From: Flectobacillus sp. BAB-3569
GTDB lineage: Bacteria > Bacteroidota > Bacteroidia > Cytophagales > Spirosomataceae
NCBI RefSeq assembly: GCF_002270355.1
Contig: NZ_NJFZ01000041.1
Span: 1 to 37,502, forward strand
Direction: 5' to 3'
DNA length: 37,502 bases
A program made the position numbers and the translations under genes. A model generated the notes under the pieces. That model was not told the origin of the DNA and ran no database searches. It worked only from the letters and a program-made list of their open reading frames with translations. How positions within the stretch are numbered: the stretch's first letter is position 1; the number at the start of each line of letters is the position of its first letter. Shown in pieces: positions 1 through 7,655 of this stretch.

Positions 1-242
1 GCATGTGAAAAACCGCAAATATAGCCACCTAACTCACTAAGCAATAAGCCCATAGAGTTGTGTCGATGCAATAAAATGGCAACTATTAAATCGTAAAAAG
101 TACGAACTAAACGCTTATCCAGAACAGAATCTAACGATAACTGGACGTCAGCAAGATAAAGATCAAGTTTATGAAGAAGTAAATGAGAGAGTCTTGACTT
201 ACTCGATTTTATGTCATTATTTTGTAGAAATGCTTTATGCAT
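1..242 (-). CDS. IS4-like DDE transposase, N-terminal fragment cut by window edge
   Basis: The reading frame opens with ATG at 242-240 and runs off the window edge after 80 codons without a stop. The protein starts MHKAFLQNNDIKSSKSRLSH and matches the start of the transposase at 36495 almost residue for residue. A strong Shine-Dalgarno sequence (AGGAGGT on the minus strand) lies just upstream, within the hairpin at 243-300. The catalytic region is outside the window, so activity cannot be judged. Confidence 0.8.
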   Translation of the reverse strand, partial: MHKAFLQNNDIKSSKSRLSHLLLHKLDLYLADVQLSLDSVLDKRLVRTFYDLIVAILLHRHNSMGLLLSELGGYICGFSH

Positions 243-300
243 AGAAACCTCCTGTTTGTTTGTGTTTGTCGTAATTCACAAAGTAAACAAGGAGGTTTCT
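243..300 (-). promoter_or_regulatory. Hairpin able to mask the transposase Shine-Dalgarno site (left copy)
   Basis: On the plus strand AGAAACCTCCT (243-253) pairs perfectly with AGGAGGTTTCT (290-300). In the transcript of the minus-strand transposase this pairs the ribosome binding site AGGAGGT, directly before the start codon, with its complement about 36 nt upstream. IS10 and IS50 are known to protect themselves this way from transcripts that enter from flanking DNA. That this element does so is inferred from the pairing alone. Confidence 0.6.
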
Positions 301-335
301 TTTTAAAAGTCATCCCGAAAAATTCGGGATGACTC

Positions 336-782
336 ATGTATGTGCGCCCCAAAATAAGTAAATTGATAGGATCATTAATACCCACAGCAGAAGAAGTTGC
401 CGAAGCTATAGCCAAGCGAGACCGAATAAGGACGATTCCAACGGGAAGTTATGCCCTAAATGCCCTAGGGCTAAGTACACAAGTCCCCATGAATATTGTA
501 TTGCTCACAGACGGTTCGCCCCGAGAAATTAAAGTGGGAAAGCGGAAGATTAAGTTTAAAAAAACTACTCCTAAAAACCTATTAGCAAAAGGGAAAATAA
601 GTAGGTTGGTTATTCAAGCACTCAAAGAAATCGGCAATGGTAAGGTAAGCGAAGCAGAAGAAACAAAGATTATTGACTTACTTCGAAAAGAAGATGAAAA
701 AGATTTGAGGCACGACATATTGCTAGCACCAGTATGGATTCAAAAAATAATGAAACAAGCATTGCATGATGGCAAAAATTGA
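336..782 (+). pseudogene. abiEi: AbiEi-type antitoxin (DUF6088), N-terminus removed by IS insertion
   Basis: This is the C-terminal part of an AbiEi/DUF6088 protein, the antitoxin and transcriptional repressor of type IV toxin-antitoxin systems. The block PTAEEVAEAIAKRDRIRTIP followed by TGSYALNALGLSTQVPMNIV is typical of the family. Members usually have about 200 residues with an N-terminal winged-helix domain that binds DNA. Here 148 codons remain, and the frame begins at a chance ATG on the IS junction, so the DNA-binding domain and the promoter are missing. The last 17 bases overlap the AbiEii gene, as is usual for the pair. Loss of promoter and DNA-binding domain is seen directly; whether any partial product neutralises the toxin is unknown. 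Confidence 0.85.
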
Positions 783-1803
783 TTTTTATACCACAAAGAA
801 AACAGAGAAGGTTGCTATTTTTGAGGCCATTGCTTCAGCAATGGGAATGACACCCTTTGCAGTAGAGAAGGATTGGTGGGTAAGTCGTACACTTGAAATC
901 ATATTTCAGATGGATATTGCCAAACATCTAGTGTTCAAAGGTGGAACCTCTCTTAGTAAAGCTTGGAAGCTTATCAACAGGTTTTCTGAAGACATTGATT
1001 TGGCAATAGATAAAGAGTACTTCGGATTTACAGGAGAACTAGGAAAGAATCAAAGGGATAAACTCAGAAAAAAAGCAGGAGCATATACCACTGGAACTTT
1101 CTTTGAAGAATTAAAACAAGCATTTGATGCTAAGGGATACAAAGCGTTGAATTTTGTCGTGATTGAAGCAAAAGATAGCGATCAAGATCCTAGAGTATTG
1201 GAAATATACTACCCAAATGTTGTAAGTCAGCCTTCAGAATATATTTTGCCAAGGGTACAAATCGAAATCAGTTGTAGATCGCTAAGAGAACCCTTCAGTG
1301 TTCAAACTTTTGGTTCGTTGATAGATGAATTTTACAAAGGAAGAGATTTTGCGGAACAACTATTTGAAGTGCCTACTGTGAATCCAGAAAGAACCTTTTT
1401 AGAGAAGCTATTTTTATTACACGAAGAGTTTCATCGTACTGCCGAAAAAATACGAGTGGATAGGTTGAGCCGTCATTTGTATGATGTGTATCAGCTAACT
1501 AAGGCAGGCGTTGCTCAAAAAGCCATCCACGATAAAGCACTGTATGAAACTATCGTAGCCCATCGCTATACATTTTCCAGAGTAGGTGGTGTAGATTACA
1601 ATACCCACAATCCTAAAAGCCTTAACCCTGTACCATTGCCACAGATAATAGAAGAATGGAGAGCAGATTATAAGAAAATGATGGAAGATATGATTTACGA
1701 AACCAACAAACCCTCTTTTGAAAATTTAGTTGATAATTTGGAAGAATTAAAGGAACAGTTGCAAACATTAAATTGGCAATTTGAATTAAAATTTTCTACC
1801 TAA
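766..1803 (+). CDS. abiEii: AbiEii-type nucleotidyltransferase toxin (type IV TA / phage abortive infection)
   Basis: A complete 345-residue AbiEii/AbiGii family protein. Residues 59-66 read GGTSLSKA and residues 74-81 SEDIDLAI, the glycine-serine and D-x-D motifs of the DNA polymerase beta-type nucleotidyltransferase fold. The motif ERTFLEKLFLLHEEF at about 208-222 is also conserved in this family. Family members modify targets with nucleotides (MenT-type relatives act on tRNA) and halt growth upon phage infection. Two ATGs lie in tandem at 766 and 769. The gene overlaps the antitoxin by 17 bp and so depended on the promoter that the IS removed. The coding frame is intact, so the toxin is either silent or driven by transcription from elsewhere, for example from the IS end. 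Confidence 0.9.
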   Translation: MMAKIDFYTTKKTEKVAIFEAIASAMGMTPFAVEKDWWVSRTLEIIFQMDIAKHLVFKGGTSLSKAWKLINRFSEDIDLAIDKEYFGFTGELGKNQRDKLRKKAGAYTTGTFFEELKQAFDAKGYKALNFVVIEAKDSDQDPRVLEIYYPNVVSQPSEYILPRVQIEISCRSLREPFSVQTFGSLIDEFYKGRDFAEQLFEVPTVNPERTFLEKLFLLHEEFHRTAEKIRVDRLSRHLYDVYQLTKAGVAQKAIHDKALYETIVAHRYTFSRVGGVDYNTHNPKSLNPVPLPQIIEEWRADYKKMMEDMIYETNKPSFENLVDNLEELKEQLQTLNWQFELKFST

Positions 1804-2020
1804 TTCCAAGTCGATTATGACAGATAATGGTTGTTATATGTAAGCTTCCCCAGAGTATGCTACAGATATAGCATTTATTTAATCATTATTTTTACTTATT
1901 TTACAAAGCTAACGGATTGAGTGCTAAAGTGATTGACCTTATGTCGTATGACTTAAAATATACCTTTCCTGACATGCATGGTTTCTCTTCACGTAACTTT
2001 AAGTATATGAGAAAATTATG

Positions 2021-2068
2021 ATGAAAACATTGAAAATGAAGATGTTTTCATACAGCTCTACTGTAAAG
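2021..2068 (+). repeat. Solitary copy of the 63-bp dyad repeat
   Basis: ATGAAAACATTGAAAA followed by GATGTTTTCATACAGCTCTA matches the units of the array at 31007-31380, including the inverted pair ATGAAAACA/TGTTTTCAT. It is the only copy noticed outside the array and lies 29 kb from it. Confidence 0.75.
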
Positions 2069-2581
2069 TACTTTTGGAGAACCTTACAACAACAGGTGAT
2101 CATCTAATTTCCAACTTTAGAACGTACTATTCATAAAAAGCCTCACACTCTCAAATTCATTCGTTGTGCTTGCACACTAGTTCTAAATAGTTTTTGACCT
2201 ACAAAAACTCCATTTTGCTTCAAAAAAGGTTATGCTAAATATTGGGTTAAACTAGAGAACAAGACACAAACTTGAGTTATGACACCTGATTGATGGTAGA
2301 TTGAATAAAGGTTGCATAAAGATTAACTATACCTTCCACAAGTTTTAACGGTAGATTGCATACAGATTGAACAATGTTTTACTAAACCTTACCTACACTT
2401 TACATAGAGCTTAACTATAGATTCAAGATAAAGTGAGCTTCTAAACAATTCCTTGTTAATTGGAGATAAATATTCGTTTAACTGTTAGCAGCAATTGAGA
2501 TTATTGCATCTCTAGCCCACCAGAATTTGAAGCAGATTGTCGTTTTGTTCTGACACTTTTGTGCATATTCCTAAGAGTTTT

Positions 2582-2590
2582 TTATCCACA
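2582..2590 (+). promoter_or_regulatory. Candidate DnaA box
   Basis: TTATCCACA fits the DnaA consensus TTATNCACA exactly. It lies about 500 bp downstream of the repB stop, beside a C-rich patch and a hairpin. A single 9-mer match can be chance. Confidence 0.35.
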
Positions 2591-2625
2591 CGCCCCCACC
2601 CCCTATCCAACATTTGAATAAATTA

Positions 2626-2655
2626 GTGTAAACGCTGTTAATCAAGCGTTTACAC
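2626..2655. repeat. 11-bp perfect inverted repeat
   Basis: GTGTAAACGCT (2626-2636) and AGCGTTTACAC (2645-2655) form perfect arms around an 8-nt loop. There is no U-tract, so it looks more like a protein-binding site than a terminator. GTTAAC motifs follow at about 2658 and 2680. Confidence 0.55.
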
Positions 2656-3091
2656 GTGTTAACAGTCACATTAACCTCGTTAACATTTAGTTTTTTAGGT
2701 TCACAAATAACATGCGTACATGTCGTAAAACTTGATAGAATAACGACAAGAATACCATCAAATACCTAAAATAAATGTTTCGGAAATGTGAGTTTCTTGC
2801 AAAATAACTACCCTGCTTTTAAAGTTTTTAAATTTGTCATCAGGGATTGTAAGCTTTAACAAAAACAAGGATTAAGATATATAATTAAATATGTAAGCCT
2901 CATTTCAGATAGAGTCAGAATGGTACTTCCACAAAAACAAGGATTAGATAGATTTGATTTCTGTTAGTATTTGTTTTTTCTCTTCTAAATGTTCAAGAGT
3001 ATTCGCCCTTAAGCATCAAATCACTTTGAAACCTATTCCTTTCTTCCAAAAGCCGCTGTACAACATGCTAGGATTATCCTCCTATCTCTCT

Positions 3092-4099
3092 TTATTTCGA
3101 CCGTGTTGTTTTCTTCTTCACTAAATCCAAACAAGCGAGTATGTAAGCCGTTTTGTTTTTGACTTTTGGATGTAATCCATTTTCAAATTCGATATGGATG
3201 GTTACAAACTTGTCTATCAATGTTGCGTTACTCAAAATGATTTGTTTCGTTTCTTTTTTGATTAAATATTGTTGGTCGATGATTTCTTCTAGCTTTGCGT
3301 AAACTAATGATGGATTCAGCGTGACTGCATCGCGGTATTCTTGTTGCTCTAATTGGCTCAATTCCCATTGAGTCACGATTGTGAACTCCAAATGTGTGAC
3401 ATTACGCTGTTTGTTGCCCAAATGCTCGTATTCTACCACAATGGGGAATTTCTCGGTCGAGGCTAATTCCTTTCTGGCAGGTTCTAATACATACTTTTTG
3501 AAGTCATTTAAGTTGGTATATTTTTTTTCTTCTACCTGAAAAAGCCGACGGAGCTCATCTATGCTATAAATAAACTTCGTACGGTTCTGCCCCAAATGAA
3601 GCTTCACAATCTTATACATAATCGTTGAGTATATCGATCGAAAGGCTAAGATTGTTTTAAAATCATAACGCGTGTACTGGGTACCCAACGAGGCTAAGTA
3701 AGGTGATAATTGAGCATTCGAACGGAACTCTAGGTAGCCAGAGTTATCTTCATTAAAACTAATACTTGAAAATAGAGGCACATGCTTGAACTCGATATGT
3801 GATTTTGACATATCAAAAAAGGTCATCACTTTTTGAGCCATTGAGCGTGTAACCGCTAATACCTGCTCTACTTTAACCGTTTCTCTAATTTTTGTAATGG
3901 GAATTTTGACTGAAATCCCATGTTTGATATTTATAGAATTATGGTCTATCTGATTAATAAAATATTCAAATAGACGTTGCTCTACCCTAGAGAACTGGGT
4001 GTTGCTGATAACCATTCTATTGGGTAAATAATTATCTTTCCTGTTAGGGGTATATGGATGTTCGTAATAGTGTTCTTCTTCAAGTTCTGTATGTGCCAT
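3092..4099 (-). CDS. repB: Plasmid replication initiator, Rep_3/RepB family
   Basis: A 335-residue initiator of the Rep_3 superfamily (two winged-helix domains), which binds iterons and opens the plasmid origin. Residues 28-48 (RMVISNTQFSRVEQRLFEYF) match the N-terminal block of the family. Residues 194-212 (YTNLNDFKKYVLEPARKEL) match the hallmark motif in which the last helix precedes 'VLEPA..EL'. The YSTIMYKIVKLHLG stretch near 157-170 is the usual central helix. Iterons start 35 bp upstream of its start codon, so the protein probably represses its own promoter, as is known for Rep_3 plasmids. It is transcribed away from parA. The frame is complete with no sign of decay. Confidence 0.93.
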   Translation of the reverse strand: MAHTELEEEHYYEHPYTPNRKDNYLPNRMVISNTQFSRVEQRLFEYFINQIDHNSINIKHGISVKIPITKIRETVKVEQVLAVTRSMAQKVMTFFDMSKSHIEFKHVPLFSSISFNEDNSGYLEFRSNAQLSPYLASLGTQYTRYDFKTILAFRSIYSTIMYKIVKLHLGQNRTKFIYSIDELRRLFQVEEKKYTNLNDFKKYVLEPARKELASTEKFPIVVEYEHLGNKQRNVTHLEFTIVTQWELSQLEQQEYRDAVTLNPSLVYAKLEEIIDQQYLIKKETKQIILSNATLIDKFVTIHIEFENGLHPKVKNKTAYILACLDLVKKKTTRSK

Positions 4100-4133
4100 T
4101 GTATTATTCCAAGATTATTAAAGATGATGAAAT

Positions 4134-4843
4134 TTCCAAAAAACTCGCCTTCGCTTCCAAAAAACTCGCCTTACGAAGAAGAAAATTTCCAAAAAACTCG
4201 CCTTATGCTTCCAAAAAACTCGCCTTACGGCTTGCAAGTATTTGATTTTCAATAAGTTGCAAGGTCCTAAATCAATCAAATAATATATGAGAAATATAAA
4301 AATCAAAAGAGTATTACTAAAAATAATAGTATTTATTTAATTTTCCCAGAACTTACTCCTTTTTCCTTTAAACACTTTTGGGAAAATGATATAATTTCCG
4401 GAGCTTCCAAAAAACTCGCCTTAGCATTTTAAATCCTTGATTTAGAGTAATTTTATTAGATAATCTACTAGTGCAAACTTATTTTTCCGTTTTCCAAAAA
4501 ACTCGCCTTAGAGAAAAAATTAAATCCTTTAAAGGACAAAACATATACTTAAAGCGAGTTTTTGGAAGATTCTATCAGTTTGGGGCTTTTAATAAATCCG
4601 AAATACTGTTTAGTAGAGTTTGAAATTTGGAAAATTAAGCGTCCGTTTTCCAAAAAACTCGCCTTAGAGCCCCGAAATATCCTTTTAGATGAGTTTCGGA
4701 GTCTTATATATTAGTTTTGGAGCCTAATTACTTGCATAAATTTCCAAAAAACTCGTTTTAGAACGAAGTTTTGGTTAGTAAAAGTATCGCAAGGCGAGTT
4801 TTTTGGAAATTTGAACATGACAGTTTCCAAAAAACTCGCCTTA
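4134..4843. repeat. oriV: Iteron field (11 copies), candidate plasmid replication origin
   Basis: The 19-mer TTCCAAAAAACTCGCCTTA recurs at 4134 (18 of 19 bases), 4155, 4187, 4209, 4405, 4492, 4648, 4742 (CTCGTTTTA variant) and 4825 on the plus strand. It recurs inverted at 4551-4567 (one A fewer) and 4791-4808. Four copies lie tightly spaced in the repB promoter, and the others are scattered 60-180 bp apart in AT-rich DNA. Repeats of this length beside a Rep_3 gene are the standard origin of iteron plasmids. The short reading frames that cross this region are products of the repeats. Confidence 0.92.
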
Positions 4844-4891
4844 GTCTATCCAAAGGTTTATTTAATCAAAAAACTTTGCAAATAATTTCCC

Positions 4892-4949
4892 TTTTTGTAG
4901 TAAAGTTATGACATTTTATTTTATATTTGTCATAACTTTACTACAAAAA
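4892..4949. promoter_or_regulatory. Perfect 22-bp inverted repeat over the parA promoter
   Basis: The arm at 4892-4913 (beginning TTTTTGTAGTAAAGTTATG) is perfectly inverted at 4928-4949, with a 14-nt AT-only spacer. TATATTTG at 4922-4929 fits the Bacteroidota -7 element TAnnTTTG and lies across the spacer and right arm. A protein bound to the repeat would therefore cover the promoter of parAB. It ends 9 bp before the parA start at 4959. Operator for ParA/ParB autoregulation or a partition site are both possible. Confidence 0.75.
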
Positions 4950-4958
4950 AATAATCAA

Positions 4959-5912
4959 ATGCTTACACAAGAAAATGCGTTAAAGTTTTTGAGACATCGA
5001 CCAGCCATATCTGTTGCAGCTGTCGAAAAACAAGCTTCTATCCCTTCAGGAACTATAGCACAAGCATTATCCAAAGGGCGTCAACTTAGCGAAAAGCATT
5101 TAGTAGCATTAGACGGCGTTCTTCGTGATTATGGTTATAGAGACGATCTTTATCAAAAAGCCAGAGTCGTTTCGGTAATTAATCATAAAGGTGGTGTAGG
5201 AAAAACTACCACTGTATGTTCGCTCGGCGAAGCCTTAGCTAATAAAGGTTTTAAGGTATTGATGGTTGACTTGGATCCTCAAGGTAACCTTAGCCAAATT
5301 TTGGGTATAGAACAACCTGAATCTCAGGTAGCAGATGCCTTAATTCATGATGCAGATTTCCCTACTATCGAGCTACAGGAAGGTTTGGATTTGTCGCCAA
5401 GTGATATAGATTTAGGTAATGCCGAATATCAGTTAATTCTTGTACCAGGAGGTGATTTACGTTTGAAAAATCGTATGACTCCCCTACTGACCAAATATGA
5501 CTATATTTTGATTGATTGCCCACCATCATTAGGCAAACTAACCGTATCAGCGTTGTACGCTTCAGATTCTTGTCTTATTACTATGCAGCCCGAAATGGCG
5601 GCCATGAAAGGAGTAAATTCTCTTTTGGAGAAAATCCATGAAATAAAGAAGAATTTGAACCCTATGCTCGAAATCGATGGCTTAGTATTCACGATGGTCA
5701 AAAAGAATAGTGTGCACGATGGTATCAAAGAGGCCGTGCGTCATAATCTACCTTTACGTATATTCAATACAGAAATTAAGCATTTGGTAGATTTTCAGAA
5801 AGCACAAGTGGCAGGGAATACTATCTCAAAATTTGCTAATCATTCGGAGGCAGCCCATCTTTATACCGCTTTTTGCGCTGAGTATATTGATTATTTACAG
5901 TTTTTAAAATAG
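4959..5912 (+). CDS. parA: ParA-type plasmid partition ATPase
   Basis: A 317-residue P-loop ATPase of the ParA/Soj family that positions plasmid copies before division. Walker A KGGVGKTT is at residues 77-84, the A' motif VDLDPQGN at 103-110, and the Walker B motif YILIDCPP at 182-189. The first 70 residues form a helical domain with an HTH-like stretch, as in type Ia ParA proteins that repress their own operon. The ATG at 4959 is preferred over an in-frame ATG at 4908, because the earlier codon lies inside the inverted repeat and upstream of the likely transcription start. parB follows after 6 bp. Confidence 0.93.
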   Translation: MLTQENALKFLRHRPAISVAAVEKQASIPSGTIAQALSKGRQLSEKHLVALDGVLRDYGYRDDLYQKARVVSVINHKGGVGKTTTVCSLGEALANKGFKVLMVDLDPQGNLSQILGIEQPESQVADALIHDADFPTIELQEGLDLSPSDIDLGNAEYQLILVPGGDLRLKNRMTPLLTKYDYILIDCPPSLGKLTVSALYASDSCLITMQPEMAAMKGVNSLLEKIHEIKKNLNPMLEIDGLVFTMVKKNSVHDGIKEAVRHNLPLRIFNTEIKHLVDFQKAQVAGNTISKFANHSEAAHLYTAFCAEYIDYLQFLK

Positions 5913-5918
5913 AGCGTC

Positions 5919-6829
5919 ATGGCTAAAAAGATAAATATTGGCAGTTTGATTGCCAGCAAGACCAAAGAAACTTTTAGTAATAATCAACTGATTAATAGCG
6001 AGTCTGTCAAAAATAATATTCAGATTATTGAAGAGCTTCGTGTGCTTATCCCGCCGCTTGGCGTTGATGAGTTTTCACAACTCGAAAGTAATATTATCAA
6101 AAATGGCTGTCGTGATGCACTCACGGTTTGGGAAACCACAGCGGGGGTAATTGATGCTAACTCAGAGAATCCTTCTGCACCACGGTATATACTCGTAGAT
6201 GGGCACAATCGATATGAAATTTGTCAGAAGAATGGTATTTCCTTCAGTGTTCAATTAATGTCTTTCGGTTCTTTGCAACACGTCAAAGAATACATGATTG
6301 ACCTTCAATTAGGGCGAAGAAACCTTACTCCTGAGCAAGTGTCCTATTTTAGAGGGCTTCGTTTTTTAAATGAAAAAATGAAATAGGGCGATATGACCGT
6401 CAAAACCATGCGGTTCAAAATGAACCTTATGATTCTACAGAGAAAGGCGATACAGCAGAAAGACTCTCAAAAGAATTTAATGTAGGACGCTCAACGATTA
6501 AACGAGATGCGGCTTTTGCCAAAGGGCTTAACAAACTAGATACAGAGCTAAGAAATGAAATTTTGACGGGAAAGAAAAAAGTCTCGAAAGGAACAATTCA
6601 GGCATTAGCGAATGAAGTCACTCTTGAAGAGCCTATTACAAGTATTGAACAACTAGAAAGTACAGTTTCAAAGCCTGTAGCTTCGGTAGCAACGAAAGAT
6701 GGTTCAGCATTTGATACTCATTATCAGAAATTACTTAAAACAGCCAATGAGTTTTACCAGAATAAAGATAAAAGGTATTTGGCTGAACTTCAGGATATTA
6801 TTAACAAATTCGAAGGTTTGCTATCCTAA
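5919..6829 (+). pseudogene. parB: ParB-like partition protein, interrupted by a -1 frameshift
   Basis: The first frame (5919-6386, 155 codons) carries the ParB N-terminal domain, including VDGHNRYEIC near residue 95 and LGRRNLTPEQVSYFRGLRFL. It stops at TAG 6384. The -1 frame continues at once with GRYDRQNHAVQNEPYDSTEK, the helix-turn-helix TAERLSKEFNVGRSTIKRD and a C-terminal tail to the stop at 6829. One extra A in the A6 run at 6373-6378 would join the halves into a protein of about 303 residues. A real mutation, a homopolymer sequencing error or ribosomal slippage could each explain it. A working ParB is expected beside an intact parA, so an error or slippage deserves testing. Confidence 0.8.
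6412..6426. repeat. GGTTCA-N3-TGAACC dyad, copy 1 (inside parB), parS candidate
   Basis: GGTTCA AAA TGAACC lies within the second half of parB. The flanks CATGC on the left and TTATGA on the right match those of the two copies downstream of parB. Confidence 0.7.
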
Positions 6830-6831
6830 GA

Positions 6832-6886
6832 AAAACAATTTTGGGTCATAAGGTTCAATTTGAACCTTATGACCCAAAATTGTTTT
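6832..6886. repeat. 55-bp perfect palindrome with GGTTCA dyad, copy 2; parS candidate or terminator
   Basis: The arms 6832-6858 and 6860-6886 are perfectly complementary around one base. The centre GGTTCA ATT TGAACC (6852-6866) is the same dyad as in parB, flanked by TCATAA and TTATGA. It starts 2 bp after the parB stop and ends in TTTT, so it could also stop transcription. The shared core with two other sites argues for protein binding. Confidence 0.75.
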
Positions 6887-6890
6887 ATCG

Positions 6891-6925
6891 CCTATCATGC
6901 GGTTCATTTTGAACCGCATGATAGG
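6891..6925. repeat. 16-bp inverted repeat with GGTTCA dyad, copy 3; parS candidate
   Basis: The arm CCTATCATGCGGTTCA (6891-6906) is perfectly inverted at 6910-6925 around TTT. The core GGTTCA TTT TGAACC with flanks TCATGC and GCATGA matches the other two dyads. Confidence 0.75.
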
Positions 6926-7231
6926 AAGAGCATGAGTCATCCCAAGTTTTAACATTAGGGTTATTGTCCAACGTTTATCAAAATTACAACTATTTAGATG
7001 CAAAGGAGTTACGTCTCTAACCAGTAAAATTCATGTTTCCCATAGCTTTAGCTGAATAGATACAACTGTTTGTTGCTACATAGGATTGAAAAACTTAGGT
7101 AGAAAATTATATGAAGATATCAATCAGATTCCCAATAAATTGAAAGACGCCTACGAGATGCAAAACTTATTGAGCTTATAATAAAGGATTAAGTGATACG
7201 AAGAGATTATCACTACAATAGCAGTATTTTA
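6926..7231. other. Intergenic stretch, nothing recognised
   Basis: About 300 bp of AT-rich DNA between the parB-side palindromes and the broken SUKH gene. No gene, RNA or repeat was recognised. Confidence 0.5.
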
Positions 7232-7654
7232 CTAGTTGAACCATTCTATACCATTTTCTAAACGCTCTAAAAAGTCGGTGAAAGAATTTCCAATTTCGAT
7301 ATGTGCTTCTTCTTCAATGAGAAAAGGCGACAACACTATTCTGAAATTAAGATTATCTAATTTTTCAATTGCTATAAATTCTCCGCTTCCATTATCTCCA
7401 ATTCATAATGTTTTGGGTAAACATTCAAAAATTTCGTATTCCTTATTAATTTCAATGATTTCGTCAAAATTCCAAAGTCGTATATTTTGTTCGCCAATAA
7501 AATCTTCAAATTCTGAGTAATTTAGCGCAAAAGACTTATTGTCCTCAGGAAGTTTAAAGCCTATAATTTTTTCAACTTTCTTAAAAGTGATCCTTGGCTT
7601 GTTACGTCTTTTAACAAGTTTATACCTCGATAATATTTCTTCAAACTTTTCCAT
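7232..7654 (-). pseudogene. SMI1/KNR4 (SUKH-1) immunity-type protein with an in-frame TGA
   Basis: Read from ATG at 7654 to TAG at 7232, this gives 140 codons with one TGA at codon 84 (7405-7403). Before the stop lie FEEILSRYKL, KVEKIIGFKLPEDNKSFALN and a GEQNIRLWNFDEIIEINKEY segment, the order seen in SUKH proteins. After it the same frame continues IGDNGSGEFIAIEKLDNLNF and ends TDFLERLENGIEWFN, the expected C-terminus. SUKH proteins are known immunity factors against polymorphic toxins, usually nucleases. A single substitution (GGA to TGA would fit the context) explains the break. The start codon follows the stop of the upstream DUF2695 gene by one base, so the two were co-transcribed. Confidence 0.75.
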
Positions 7655-7655
7655 C

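Larger units (their letters stand above)
1..335 (-). mobile_element. 5' end of an IS4-like insertion sequence, left copy (partial)
   Basis: This stretch is the reverse complement of 36398-36740, apart from at least four substitutions and a small difference next to the outer palindrome. The element runs off the left edge, so only its 5' end and the first 80 codons of its transposase are visible. Its end lies at about 309-335, where a palindrome of the type AGTCATCCCGAA/TTCGGGATGACT sits. The adjoining sequence from 336 on belongs to a truncated AbiEi antitoxin gene, so this copy inserted into that gene. Together with the right copy it brackets the window in inverted orientation. The substitutions show that these are two separate copies and not one contig end read twice. 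Confidence 0.85.
1804..3091. other. 1.3-kb non-coding region downstream of repB with hairpin, DnaA box and a solitary dyad repeat
   Basis: No convincing gene is seen. The region holds one copy of the 63-bp dyad repeat at 2021-2068, a consensus DnaA box TTATCCACA at 2582-2590 followed by a C-rich patch, an 11-bp hairpin at 2626-2655 followed by several GTTAAC/ATTAAC motifs up to about 2690, and two direct copies of ACAAAAACAAGGATTA near 2863 and 2933. The DnaA box and hairpin could belong to the replication region, but they lie more than 1.4 kb from the iterons. Confidence 0.5.

Noticed and set aside
4054-4306. Short open frames on both strands across the iterons
   Set aside because: Their translations only repeat the iteron (SKKLALR, KNSPY and similar), so they are products of the repeats and not genes.
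4908-4958. Upstream start for parA
   Set aside because: The codons would lie inside the 22-bp inverted repeat and before the likely transcription start; ParA proteins of this type begin near the MLTQENALKF segment.
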